Notes under the pieces: model-generated | The model's database searches: none | The model's input: the letters and a program-made list of their open reading frames with translations, nothing else | Told to the model about the DNA's origin: nothing | Made by a program: the position numbers and the translations under genes | From: Pseudomonas sp. GM21 | GTDB lineage: Bacteria; Pseudomonadota; Gammaproteobacteria; Pseudomonadales; Pseudomonadaceae | Assembly (NCBI RefSeq): GCF_000282215.1 | Contig: NZ_AKJS01000188.1 | Location: 1 to 40,603 of the forward strand | DNA length: 40,603 bases | Direction of reading: 5' to 3' | In this document: piece after piece, positions 31,359-39,420 of the stretch | Layout: each line of letters opens with the position of its first letter | Position numbering within the stretch: position 1 is the first letter of the stretch

Positions 31359-33062
31359 ATGCAGTCACTCGAACCCCTGACCATACTCATCGCCGAAGAC
31401 AGTGCGGCCGATCGCATGCTGCTGTCGCGCATCGTCCGCCGCCAGGGCCATGAAGTGCTGACCGCCGCCGATGGTGCCGAGGCGGTCGAAACCTTTCGCC
31501 AGCAACGACCGCACCTGGTGTTGATGGACGCCATGATGCCGGTGATGGACGGTTTCGAGGCTGCGCGACAGATCAAGCTGCTGGCCGGGGAAACCCTGGT
31601 GCCGATCATCTTCCTGACCTCGCTCAGTGAAAGCGAAGCGCTGGCCCGGTGCCTGGAGGCTGGCGGTGACGACTTTCTGGCGAAGCCCTACAACCCGGTA
31701 ATTCTGGCGGCCAAGATCAAGGCGATGGATCGCTTGCGCCGCTTGCAAAGCACTGTGCTGCAGCAGCGTGACCTGATCGCCAGGCATCACGAGTATTTGC
31801 TCAATGAGCAGCGGGTGGCCAAGGCCGTGTTCGACAAGGTCGCGCATTCCGGCTGCCTGAGTGCGCCGAATATTCGCTACCTGCAATCGCCTTATGCGCT
31901 GTTCAATGGTGATCTGTTGTTGGCCGCTTTCACCCCGGCTGGCGATATGCATGTGCTGTTGGGGGATTTCACCGGCCATGGGTTACCAGCGGCCGTGGGG
32001 GCCATGCCACTGGCCGAAGTCTTCTACGGCATGACGGCCAAGGGCTACGGCCTGGCGGAAACCCTGCGGGAGATGAACGCCAAGCTCAAGCGCATCTTGC
32101 CGGTCGACATGTTTTGCTGCGCCACCTTGCTGTGTCTGAGCTTTCAGCGACGCTCGGTGGAGGTCTGGAATGGCGGAATGCCGGACGGCTATTTGCACAG
32201 CATCGCTACAGGTGAGCGCAAGCCGCTGACAGCGCGTCACTTGCCGCTGGGCGTTCTGAGCTCGCAGACCTTCGATGACCGCACCGAAGTGTTCCCGATG
32301 GCCGTTGGGGATCGAGTGTTCCTGCTGTCCGACGGGGTGATCGATACCTGCGATGGTCACGAGCAATTGTTTGGCGTTGAGCGGTTGCGGCAGGTGTTTG
32401 CGGCCAACCGTCAGCCTGACGCACTCTTCGAAGAAATCGAACAGGCTCTGCGGGATTTTGGCGGCGAAGCCCGCGATGACGTGAGCATGGTCGAGATCAG
32501 ACTGCTGGAGGCGGCGCAACTGAGTCCTCCTGCGTTGGTGTACTCCGACAGCGGCCAGTCCTGTCCGCTGGACTGGTCAGCGAGTTTTGAGTTCCGCGCC
32601 GCGACCCTCAAACGTTTCAATCCGCTGCCCTACCTGTTGCAGTTGCTGCTTGAGGTTCACGGGTTGCGGGCTCAGAGCGGCGCGCTCTACAGTGTGCTCG
32701 CCGAGCTGTATTCCAATGCGCTGGAGCACGGCGTGCTGGGTCTGGATTCAAGCCTCAAGCGCGATGCATCGGGTTTTGCGCGCTATTATCTTCAGCGCAA
32801 TGAGCGCCTGGATGCACTGCAGGACGGTTATGTGCGAGTGCATTTGCAGGTCTCGCCAGAAGGCAAGGGCGGTTGCCTGACTGTTCGGGTTGAAGACAGT
32901 GGCAAGGGGTTTGACGTGGCTCGGGTACAGGATCGGCCGCTTGATGGTGCCCGCCTGTCGGGCCGTGGCATCAGCCTTATCCGCCAGTTGAGCCGTAATG
33001 CGAGCTGGTCTGACAATGGGCGCAGTGCGTGCGTGGAGTTTTTCTGGGAGGCTCTGGCATAA
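31359..33062 (+). CDS. hsbR: Response regulator with PP2C phosphatase and HATPase kinase domains, HsbR homologue
   Basis: A 567-residue three-domain switch. Residues about 8-125 are a receiver with Asp57 (HLVLMDAMMPVMDGF); about 185-385 is a SpoIIE/PP2C phosphatase (LLLAAFTPAGDMHVLLGDFTGHGLPAA; VFLLSDGVIDTCD); the C-terminal part is an HATPase anti-sigma kinase domain (AELYSNALEHGVLG; VEDSGKGFDV; RGISLIRQL). It would add and remove phosphate on the STAS serine of HsbA, under control of HptB. ATG 31359 is preferred over the TTG at 31350 that overlaps the hsbA stop. Confidence 0.9.
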   Translation: MQSLEPLTILIAEDSAADRMLLSRIVRRQGHEVLTAADGAEAVETFRQQRPHLVLMDAMMPVMDGFEAARQIKLLAGETLVPIIFLTSLSESEALARCLEAGGDDFLAKPYNPVILAAKIKAMDRLRRLQSTVLQQRDLIARHHEYLLNEQRVAKAVFDKVAHSGCLSAPNIRYLQSPYALFNGDLLLAAFTPAGDMHVLLGDFTGHGLPAAVGAMPLAEVFYGMTAKGYGLAETLREMNAKLKRILPVDMFCCATLLCLSFQRRSVEVWNGGMPDGYLHSIATGERKPLTARHLPLGVLSSQTFDDRTEVFPMAVGDRVFLLSDGVIDTCDGHEQLFGVERLRQVFAANRQPDALFEEIEQALRDFGGEARDDVSMVEIRLLEAAQLSPPALVYSDSGQSCPLDWSASFEFRAATLKRFNPLPYLLQLLLEVHGLRAQSGALYSVLAELYSNALEHGVLGLDSSLKRDASGFARYYLQRNERLDALQDGYVRVHLQVSPEGKGGCLTVRVEDSGKGFDVARVQDRPLDGARLSGRGISLIRQLSRNASWSDNGRSACVEFFWEALA

Positions 33063-33092
33063 TTCACGCATTCTTGATCAAGGAGTGAGCAA

Positions 33093-33440
33093 GTGGTTGA
33101 CACACATCTGGACCCAAGCGTGCTGATCGCGTTGCAGGAAGTGATGGAGGATGAGTATCCAGAGCTGCTGGATGTATTTCTTCGTGATTCCGAAGAGCGT
33201 TTGCTGACGCTGCGAACGGCTGATAATGCCTTGCTGCTGATGAATACAGCCCATAGTTTCAAGGGCAGTAGCAGTAATATGGGCGCCGTTCGCCTGGCTG
33301 AGTTGTGCCATGAGCTTGAACAGCGCGCCAGGCAAAAAAGCCTCGCCGGCATTGATAAACTATTGGGAGAAATCGACGGTGAATTTGCCATCGTCCGACC
33401 GCTTTATGAGGCGGAAAGACAGCGCTCTCTCTCCGAATAA
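33093..33440 (+). CDS. hptB: Histidine phosphotransfer protein, HptB homologue
   Basis: A 115-residue HPt domain with the phosphorylated His54 in NTAHSFKGSSSNMGAVRLAELC. In P. aeruginosa HptB collects phosphate from several hybrid kinases and passes it to HsbR. GTG 33093 follows AAGGAG (33080-33084) at good distance. It ends the hsb set; a hairpin and a sigma-54 promoter separate it from fliK. Confidence 0.9.
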   Translation: MVDTHLDPSVLIALQEVMEDEYPELLDVFLRDSEERLLTLRTADNALLLMNTAHSFKGSSSNMGAVRLAELCHELEQRARQKSLAGIDKLLGEIDGEFAIVRPLYEAERQRSLSE

Positions 33441-33443
33441 TCC

Positions 33444-33474
33444 GACCACTTGGCGCTTTTAGCGCCGGTTGGTC
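33444..33474 (+). other. Stem-loop between hptB and fliK
   Basis: Bases 33444-33457 pair with 33461-33474 around TTT, with one mismatch and two G-U pairs; the core AGCGCC/GGCGCT is strong. No T-run follows, so it is not a classical terminator. It could stabilise the 3' end of the hsb transcript. Confidence 0.5.
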
Positions 33475-33478
33475 ATGC

Positions 33479-33494
33479 TGGCCCGTCCCTTGCA
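33479..33494 (+). promoter_or_regulatory. Sigma-54 promoter of fliK
   Basis: TGGCCC-gtccc-TTGCA differs from consensus at one base and keeps GG (33480-33481) and GC (33492-33493) 10 bases apart. The start would be near 33505, 40 bases before fliK. Confidence 0.82.
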
Positions 33495-33544
33495 TTTAAC
33501 TCGCTCAACTGTACCTACGATCCCAGTGCAGCGGAGACCGTTTA

Positions 33545-34930
33545 ATGCCCGTTACCCCCAATTCAATTTCTCAGGCCAGCCCGGCGGCCAAGACCGTCGC
33601 CACGTCCGCCAATACCCCGGCGGTGGCTGCTGAGCCCGGGGATAAAGCCTCCAGCTTTGCTGAGGTTTATGCCAATCAGTCTCAGGGCAAACCTGCTGTG
33701 GACGCGGATAAATCCGCCACGCCGGCGACTGATACCGCGGCGCAAGGCACGGCAAATTCCGACGTCAACAGCGATACCGCTGCCGTCCTGGAGCTTTTGG
33801 TTGCCGATAGCGGCAATTCCTTGCCCGCCGAAAAACCGGCGCCGATCGAGGATGCGCTCACCGGCAATGTCGCACCGGTTGCCAGCGAGACGCCGGTGGT
33901 CGACACCCTCCCAATCGATCCGTCCCTTGATCCTGCCTTGATGGCGGTCGTGCAGCCATTGGTCACGGTTCCTGTCGAGCACGCCGTGCCCGTTGTTGAC
34001 ACTGTGCAACCGCAGGTCGCGGTGCCGGTCGCGGCGCCTGTGGCTGCCACTCCTGCGCAAGCCGCCGCAATCATCGTCAGCGACTTCGATCCTGAAGCCG
34101 ATCCACTCGACGCACTGCCAGCCGTGCGTCTGGCCATGGAGCAAAGTGGTCACATTTCCGCTTCCAGCCAGGCCCGGCCCATAGCAACTCCGACCCAAAC
34201 CCAAGCCCAAGCCCAAGCCCCGGCCCCGGCTGACAGTGAACCGACCTTGACGCAGAGCTTTGCCGCCGGCATGGCGGGCATGGTTGATCTGCAAACCGAT
34301 AAAGACAGCACCAGCCAAGGCGGCGAGAAAGCGTTCAGTGGTCTGATCGATGACGGCCTTAAAGACCTGAAAAGCGCCAGCAGTGATACCCGTGTCGATG
34401 ACTTCGCCAACCGTCTGGCGGCATTGACTCAAGCGGCCACCCCTAAAACGGCTAACACGTTGCCGGTGAATCAGCCGATTGCCATGCATCAGAGTGGCTG
34501 GACCGAAGAGGTGGTCAACCGCGTCATGTACCTCTCCAGCGCCAACCTCAAGGCGGCCGATATTCAGTTGCAACCCGCCGAGTTGGGTCGCCTCGATATT
34601 CGGGTGAATATGGTTCCGGACCAGCAGACCCAAGTCACCTTCATAAGCGCCCATCCAGGCGTTCGCGAAGCGCTGGACAGTCAAATGCATCGCTTGCGTG
34701 ACATGTTCACGCAGCAGGGCATGGGGCAGGTCGACGTCAACGTGTCCGATCAGTCTCGTGGCTGGCAAGGTCAGGGGCAGGATCAAACTCAGCAGGGGCA
34801 GGGCGGTCGCTCCAATGCCGCTGGTGGTCGCGTCGACTCGATGGAAGAAGACCTCGCGACTGCTGTGACTGAAGCCGCCGTCGACACCACCAGCGTGATC
34901 GGCTCCAGCGCCGTCGATTACTACGCCTGA
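33545..34930 (+). CDS. fliK: Flagellar hook-length control protein FliK
   Basis: A 461-residue exported molecular ruler that switches the export gate from hook to filament substrates through FlhB. Residues 1 to about 300 are low-complexity, Ala/Pro/Thr/Val-rich and variable, including a Gln-Ala repeat. The conserved C-terminal domain runs about 310-420 with NRVMYLSSANLKAADIQLQPAELGRLDIRVNM-type content (LQPAELGRLDIRV is the family hallmark), followed by a Gln/Gly-rich tail. GGAG upstream is the ribosome site. Confidence 0.92.
   Translation: MPVTPNSISQASPAAKTVATSANTPAVAAEPGDKASSFAEVYANQSQGKPAVDADKSATPATDTAAQGTANSDVNSDTAAVLELLVADSGNSLPAEKPAPIEDALTGNVAPVASETPVVDTLPIDPSLDPALMAVVQPLVTVPVEHAVPVVDTVQPQVAVPVAAPVAATPAQAAAIIVSDFDPEADPLDALPAVRLAMEQSGHISASSQARPIATPTQTQAQAQAPAPADSEPTLTQSFAAGMAGMVDLQTDKDSTSQGGEKAFSGLIDDGLKDLKSASSDTRVDDFANRLAALTQAATPKTANTLPVNQPIAMHQSGWTEEVVNRVMYLSSANLKAADIQLQPAELGRLDIRVNMVPDQQTQVTFISAHPGVREALDSQMHRLRDMFTQQGMGQVDVNVSDQSRGWQGQGQDQTQQGQGGRSNAAGGRVDSMEEDLATAVTEAAVDTTSVIGSSAVDYYA
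34193..34216 (+). repeat. Hexanucleotide tandem repeat inside fliK
   Basis: Four head-to-tail units of RCCCAA encode a Thr-Gln/Ala-Gln repeat in the variable part of FliK. Each unit is two codons, so copy-number changes would keep the frame and alter ruler length slightly. Confidence 0.7.
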
Positions 34931-34946
34931 TAAAAACGCTATCCCC

Positions 34947-35036
34947 TGTGGGAGCGAGCCTGCTCGCGATGAGGCAGTAACATTCAACATTTTCGTTGAC
35001 TGTTACACCGCTATCGCGAGCAGGCTCGCTCCCACA
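34947..35036. repeat. Inverted REP pair (REPIN)
   Basis: A 24-base arm (34947-34970, TGTGGGAGCGAGCC...) is repeated in perfect inverted orientation at 35013-35036. Inside, 34977-34988 and 34995-35006 form a second inverted repeat (11 of 12 pairs), so the whole 90 bases can fold as one long hairpin. This is the architecture of REPINs in fluorescent pseudomonads. It fills the gap between fliK and the fliL promoter. Confidence 0.9.
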
Positions 35037-35088
35037 TTTGTTTTTGTGGTCTCCCTGAAACCCCCGCCCAGCGCCCTCCCGACACTTC

Positions 35089-35104
35089 TGGCATAACACT
35101 TGCT
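35089..35104 (+). promoter_or_regulatory. Sigma-54 promoter of fliLMNOPQR-flhB
   Basis: TGGCAT-aacac-TTGCT matches consensus TGGCAY-N5-TTGCW, with GG (35090-35091) and GC (35102-35103) 10 bases apart. The start would be near 35115, about 40 bases before fliL. Confidence 0.9.
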
Positions 35105-35154
35105 CTTGCCTTGCCGTGCGACTGTGAAAACCCGAATAGTGACGGATTATTGGC

Positions 35155-35652
35155 ATGGCGAAGAGCGAAGCAGCAGTAAAAGAGCCCGCAACCAAAGGCA
35201 AGATCAAGCTGATCATTTTGATCGTGGTGGCCTTGCTGCTGGCGATCGGCATGTCCGTGGGGGCGACCTGGTTCTTCATGCACAACGCCCAGAGCAAACC
35301 TGCCGCTGCGGAAACCGCAGTGGTCGGCAAGCTGCCCGCGATTTTTGAGCCGATGGCACCGGCCTTCGTCGCCAACTACAACCAGAATGGCCGTCAGCGC
35401 TACATGCAGGTGAGTATCACCATGCAGGGTCGCGATCAGGCCGAACTGGAGGCGCTCAAAGTGCACATGCCGGTGATCCGCAACAACCTGGTCATGTTGT
35501 TTTCCGGCCAGGATTTCACCGCCCTGGCCACGCCGGTTGGCCAGGAGATGTTGCGTCAGAAGGCCACGGCCAGCGTTCAGGAAGTGGCACAGAAAGAGCT
35601 CGGCAAAGTGGTGATCGAACAGTTGCTTTTCACTAATTTCGTACTGCAGTAG
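35155..35652 (+). CDS. fliL: Flagellar basal body-associated protein FliL
   Basis: A 165-residue inner-membrane protein near the stators. A short cytoplasmic N-terminus is followed by one membrane helix (LIILIVVALLLAIGMSVGA, about residues 20-40) and a periplasmic domain (FEPMAPAFVANYNQNGRQR, ending VVIEQLLFTNFVLQ). The end motif is typical of FliL. The ribosome site is weak. It opens an operon driven by the sigma-54 promoter at 35089. Confidence 0.95.
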   Translation: MAKSEAAVKEPATKGKIKLIILIVVALLLAIGMSVGATWFFMHNAQSKPAAAETAVVGKLPAIFEPMAPAFVANYNQNGRQRYMQVSITMQGRDQAELEALKVHMPVIRNNLVMLFSGQDFTALATPVGQEMLRQKATASVQEVAQKELGKVVIEQLLFTNFVLQ

Positions 35653-35661
35653 GAACACGAC

Positions 35662-36630
35662 ATGGCCGTGCAGGACCTGCTGTCCCAGGATGAGATCGAT
35701 GCGCTGTTGCATGGCGTCGACGATGGTCTGGTACAGACCGATAACGTTGCTGAACCCGGCAGCGTCAAAAGCTACGACCTGACCAGCCAGGATCGCATCG
35801 TCCGCGGACGCATGCCGACCCTGGAAATGATCAACGAGCGTTTCGCCCGTTACACCCGCATCAGCATGTTCAACATGCTGCGTCGCTCGGCGGACGTTGC
35901 CGTCGGTGGTGTGCAGGTGATGAAGTTTGGCGAGTACGTGCACTCGCTGTACGTACCGACCAGCCTCAATCTGGTGAAGATCAAGCCATTGCGCGGTACC
36001 GCGCTGTTCATCCTCGACGCCAAGCTGGTGTTCAAGCTGGTGGACAACTTCTTCGGCGGCGACGGCCGTCACGCCAAGATCGAGGGGCGTGAATTCACCC
36101 CCACCGAACTGCGCGTGGTGCGCATGGTGCTGGAGCAGGCCTTCATCGATTTGAAGGAAGCCTGGCAGGCGATCATGGAAGTGAACTTCGAGTACATCAA
36201 CTCGGAAGTGAACCCGGCGATGGCCAACATCGTCGGCCCGAGCGAAGCTGTTGTGGTGTCCACGTTCCACATCGAACTCGATGGCGGTGGCGGCGACCTG
36301 CACGTGACCATGCCGTACTCGATGATCGAGCCGGTGCGTGAAATGCTCGATGCCGGTTTCCAGTCGGACCTCGACGACCAGGACGAGCGCTGGGTCAACG
36401 CCCTGCGTCAGGACGTGCTGGATGTCGACGTGCCGATCGGTGCCACGGTTGCCCGTCGTCAGTTGCGCTTGCGCGACATCCTGCACATGCAGCCCGGGGA
36501 CATTATCCCGGTCGAGATGCCGGAAGAAATGATCATGCGCGCCAATGGCGTGCCTGCCTTCAAGGTCAAGATGGGCTCGCACAAAGGCAACCTCGCGTTG
36601 CAGGTGATCGAGCCGATCGAGCGCCGTTGA
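35662..36630 (+). CDS. fliM: Flagellar motor switch protein FliM
   Basis: A 322-residue C-ring protein that binds phosphorylated CheY. The N-terminal LLSQDEIDALL (residues 6-16) is the CheY-P contact peptide; the middle CheC-like domain contains ERFARYTRISMFNMLRRSADV and TPTELRVVRMVLEQAF; the C-terminal SPOA domain (VPIGATVARRQLRLRDILHMQPGD) pairs with FliN. AGGA upstream supports the start. Confidence 0.97.
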   Translation: MAVQDLLSQDEIDALLHGVDDGLVQTDNVAEPGSVKSYDLTSQDRIVRGRMPTLEMINERFARYTRISMFNMLRRSADVAVGGVQVMKFGEYVHSLYVPTSLNLVKIKPLRGTALFILDAKLVFKLVDNFFGGDGRHAKIEGREFTPTELRVVRMVLEQAFIDLKEAWQAIMEVNFEYINSEVNPAMANIVGPSEAVVVSTFHIELDGGGGDLHVTMPYSMIEPVREMLDAGFQSDLDDQDERWVNALRQDVLDVDVPIGATVARRQLRLRDILHMQPGDIIPVEMPEEMIMRANGVPAFKVKMGSHKGNLALQVIEPIERR

Positions 36631-36695
36631 CCAGCGCTCAAACCCCTTTGTTTCAACAGACTGCTACTCACTGAATTTTTGCCCGCCGAGGACAA

Positions 36696-37157
36696 ATGAT
36701 GAACGACGATATGAACGCCCAGGACGACCAGGCGCTGGCTGATGAATGGGCTGCGGCCCTGGAAGAAACCGGAGACGCCGGTCAGGACGATATCGACGCC
36801 TTGCTGGCGGCCGATAGCGCTGGCTCGTCGTCCAACCGTCTGCCGATGGAAGAGTTTGGCGGCGTGGCGAAGAGCAACGATCCGGTCAGCCTGGAAGGTC
36901 CGAACCTGGACGTGATCCTCGATATCCCGGTATCGATTTCCATGGAAGTGGGCAGCACTGACATCAACATCCGTAACCTGCTGCAACTCAACCAGGGTTC
37001 GGTGATCGAGCTGGATCGTCTGGCCGGTGAGCCGCTGGACGTACTGGTCAACGGCACGCTGATCGCTCACGGCGAAGTGGTTGTGGTCAACGAGAAGTTC
37101 GGCATCCGCCTGACCGACGTGATCAGCCCGAGCGAACGCATCAAGAAGCTGCGCTAA
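36696..37157 (+). CDS. fliN: Flagellar motor switch protein FliN
   Basis: A 153-residue protein with an acidic N-terminal extension (DEWAAALEETGDAGQDDIDALL) and a C-terminal SPOA domain (ILDIPVSISMEVGSTDINIRNLL; LVNGTLIAHGEVVVVNEKFGIRL). It forms the base of the C-ring and receives the FliH-FliI complex. GAGGA precedes ATG 36696; ATG 36699 and 36711 are alternatives. The fliO GTG starts directly after its stop. Confidence 0.96.
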   Translation: MMNDDMNAQDDQALADEWAAALEETGDAGQDDIDALLAADSAGSSSNRLPMEEFGGVAKSNDPVSLEGPNLDVILDIPVSISMEVGSTDINIRNLLQLNQGSVIELDRLAGEPLDVLVNGTLIAHGEVVVVNEKFGIRLTDVISPSERIKKLR

Positions 37158-37604
37158 GTGAAAAAGGTTCTGGGGTTTGTGCTGGCGATGCCGTTCAGCG
37201 TGCTCGCTGCCGAGCCGGTAGCGACCGCTGCTGCGGCTGCCGCGCCGGCGGTCAGCAGCGGGGTGGCTGGGCAATTGACGCAATTGGTGTTCGGCCTGCT
37301 GCTGGTGCTGGGGTTGATCTTCTTCCTCGCGTGGATGTTGCGTCGGGTCCAGCAGGCCGGGCCGGCCGGCAAAGGGCAGGTGATCGAACTGATCGGTTCC
37401 CGTGCGCTGGGGCCTCGCGACCGTTTGATGCTGGTGCAAGTCGGCAACGAGCAGATCCTGCTCGGCCTCAGTCCTGGCACCATCACTGCGCTGCACGTGC
37501 TCAAGGAGCCGGTGCAGGTGCCGGGCGCAAGTGAAAAAGCGACTCCGGAGTTTGCCCAGCGTCTATTGGAGATGCTCGGCAAGGATCAGAAGGATAAGAA
37601 GTAA
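37158..37604 (+). CDS. fliO: Flagellar biosynthetic protein FliO
   Basis: A 148-residue membrane protein that helps assemble the FliP pore. An N-terminal signal-like segment (VLGFVLAMPFSVLAAEP) is followed by one membrane helix (LVFGLLLVLGLIFFLAWML, about residues 37-56) and a cytoplasmic domain (VIELIGSRALGPRDRLMLVQVGNEQ). GTG 37158 is immediately after the fliN stop and the end overlaps fliP by one base (TAATG). Confidence 0.93.
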   Translation: MKKVLGFVLAMPFSVLAAEPVATAAAAAAPAVSSGVAGQLTQLVFGLLLVLGLIFFLAWMLRRVQQAGPAGKGQVIELIGSRALGPRDRLMLVQVGNEQILLGLSPGTITALHVLKEPVQVPGASEKATPEFAQRLLEMLGKDQKDKK

Positions 37605-38362
37605 TGGGTGCGTTACGCATCGTCTTGACGCTGGCCCTGATGCTGGCCGCGCCGCTGGCGTTCGCCGCCGATCCGTTGTCGATCCCGGCGATCACCCTGG
37701 GCACCAATGCCGATGGTGCTCAGGAATATTCGGTCAGCCTGCAAATCCTGCTGATCATGACCGCGCTGAGCTTCATCCCGGCGTTTGTCATGCTGATGAC
37801 CAGCTTCACTCGGATCATCATTGTCTTCTCGATTTTGCGTCAGGCCCTGGGTTTGCAGCAGACGCCATCGAACCAGATCCTCACGGGTATGGCGCTGTTT
37901 CTGACGCTTTTCATCATGGCGCCGGTGTTTGACCGAGTGAATCAGGACGCGTTGCAACCGTATCTGGCGGAAAAACTCACCGCTCAAGATGCCGTGGCCA
38001 AGGCTCAGGTGCCGATCAAGGACTTCATGCTGGCACAAACACGCAGCAGCGATCTTGAGCTGTTCATGCGCCTGTCCAAGCGTACCGATATCGCCTCGCC
38101 GGATCAGGCGCCGCTGACCATTCTGGTGCCGGCGTTTGTCACCTCCGAGCTTAAAACCGCGTTTCAGATCGGCTTCATGATCTTCATTCCGTTCCTGATC
38201 ATCGACCTGGTCGTCGCCAGTGTGCTGATGGCGATGGGGATGATGATGCTCTCGCCACTGATCATTTCCCTGCCGTTCAAGATCATGCTGTTCGTGCTGG
38301 TGGATGGCTGGGCGTTGATCATCGGTACCTTGGCGAGCAGCTTTGGCGGTGTATCACCATGA
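37604..38362 (+). CDS. fliP: Flagellar export gate protein FliP
   Basis: A 252-residue core subunit of the FliPQR export pore. It has a cleavable signal peptide (LTLALMLAAPLAFA-A), then membrane helices including LQILLIMTALSFIPAFVMLM, the conserved TSFTRIIIVFSILRQALGLQQTPSNQIL, and FMIFIPFLIIDLVVASVLMAMGMMMLSP near the C-terminus. It overlaps fliQ (ATGA). Confidence 0.97.
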   Translation: MGALRIVLTLALMLAAPLAFAADPLSIPAITLGTNADGAQEYSVSLQILLIMTALSFIPAFVMLMTSFTRIIIVFSILRQALGLQQTPSNQILTGMALFLTLFIMAPVFDRVNQDALQPYLAEKLTAQDAVAKAQVPIKDFMLAQTRSSDLELFMRLSKRTDIASPDQAPLTILVPAFVTSELKTAFQIGFMIFIPFLIIDLVVASVLMAMGMMMLSPLIISLPFKIMLFVLVDGWALIIGTLASSFGGVSP

Positions 38363-38628
38363 CGCCGGAAGTGGCGGTAGACATCTTCCGCGAAGCGCTG
38401 TGGCTGACCACCATGATGGTCGCCGTGCTGGTGATTCCCAGCCTGCTGGTCGGCCTGTTGGTGGCGATGTTCCAGGCCGCCACGCAGATCAACGAACAGA
38501 CCCTGAGCTTCCTGCCGCGCTTGCTCGTCATGTTGGTGACGCTGATTGTTGCCGGCCCGTGGCTGGTGCAGACCTTCATGGAATACATCCTGCAGCTGTA
38601 CGGCAGTATTCCTCAGGTCATCGGCTAA
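38359..38628 (+). CDS. fliQ: Flagellar export gate protein FliQ
   Basis: An 89-residue protein with two membrane helices (LWLTTMMVAVLVIPSLLVGLLVAMF and PRLLVMLVTLIVAGPWL) joined by the conserved FQAATQINEQTLSFLPR loop. Four copies surround the FliP-FliR pore. The start overlaps the fliP stop. Confidence 0.97.
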   Translation: MTPEVAVDIFREALWLTTMMVAVLVIPSLLVGLLVAMFQAATQINEQTLSFLPRLLVMLVTLIVAGPWLVQTFMEYILQLYGSIPQVIG

Positions 38629-38631
38629 ACC

Positions 38632-39417
38632 ATGCCGTCGTTGCTTCAGCTGACCGATCTCCAAATCAGTACCTGGGTGGCGACGTTCATGTTGCCGCTG
38701 TTTCGTATCGGCTCGTTGTTGATGGTCATGCCAGTGTTCGGCACGTCCCTGGTGCCCACGCGTGTGCGCTTGTATTTTGCGCTGGCAATCACCGTGGTGA
38801 TTGCGCCGGGTCTGCCGCCGATGCCGCCGGTCAATGCGCTGGACTTGAGCGGGCTGCTGCTGATTGCCGAGCAGATCCTGATTGGCGCGTTGCTGGGTTT
38901 TTCCTTACAGTTGTTCTTTCAGGCCTTCGTGATCGCCGGGCAGATCGTCTCCATTCAGATGGGCATGGGCTTCGCTTCGATGGTCGACCCCACCAACGGC
39001 GTGTCCGTGGCGGTGATCGGGCAGTTCTTCACCATGCTCGTGACGCTGTTGTTCCTGTCCATGAATGGCCACCTGGTGGTCTTCGAAGTGCTGACAGAAA
39101 GCTTCACGACAATACCGGTCGGTAGTGGTTTGCTGGTCAATCATTTCTGGGAGCTGGCCGGCAAGCTCGGTTGGGTGCTGGGTGCCGCGTTATTGTTGGT
39201 GCTGCCCGCAATCACAGCGCTGCTGGTGGTCAACATTGCGTTTGGCGTGATGACCCGGGCGGCGCCGCAACTGAACATTTTCTCTATCGGTTTCCCGCTG
39301 ACGTTGGTGCTCGGGCTGTTCATCGTCTGGGTCGGGCTGGCGGACATCATCAATCAGTATCAACCGCTGGCCACCGAGGCCTTGCAGTTTTTACGCGAAC
39401 TGGCACGGGCGCGCTGA
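38632..39417 (+). CDS. fliR: Flagellar export gate protein FliR
   Basis: A 261-residue polytopic membrane protein that completes the export pore. Hydrophobic helices alternate through the sequence (FMLPLFRIGSLLMVMPVFGT; LYFALAITVVIAPGLPP; FGVMTRAAPQLNIFSIGFPL is the conserved FliR motif). It starts 3 bases after fliQ and flhB follows after 3 bases. Confidence 0.96.
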   Translation: MPSLLQLTDLQISTWVATFMLPLFRIGSLLMVMPVFGTSLVPTRVRLYFALAITVVIAPGLPPMPPVNALDLSGLLLIAEQILIGALLGFSLQLFFQAFVIAGQIVSIQMGMGFASMVDPTNGVSVAVIGQFFTMLVTLLFLSMNGHLVVFEVLTESFTTIPVGSGLLVNHFWELAGKLGWVLGAALLLVLPAITALLVVNIAFGVMTRAAPQLNIFSIGFPLTLVLGLFIVWVGLADIINQYQPLATEALQFLRELARAR

Positions 39418-39420
39418 GTC

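Noticed and set aside
33563..34990. Long open frame on the minus strand opposite fliK
   Set aside because: It mirrors a GC-rich gene whose plus-strand product has FliK family motifs; the antisense product shows no recognisable domain.
35011..36582. 523-codon minus-strand frame opposite fliL and fliM
   Set aside because: Both plus-strand genes are certain; the antisense product is His/Gln/Val-rich, as expected from reverse reading of GC-rich codons.
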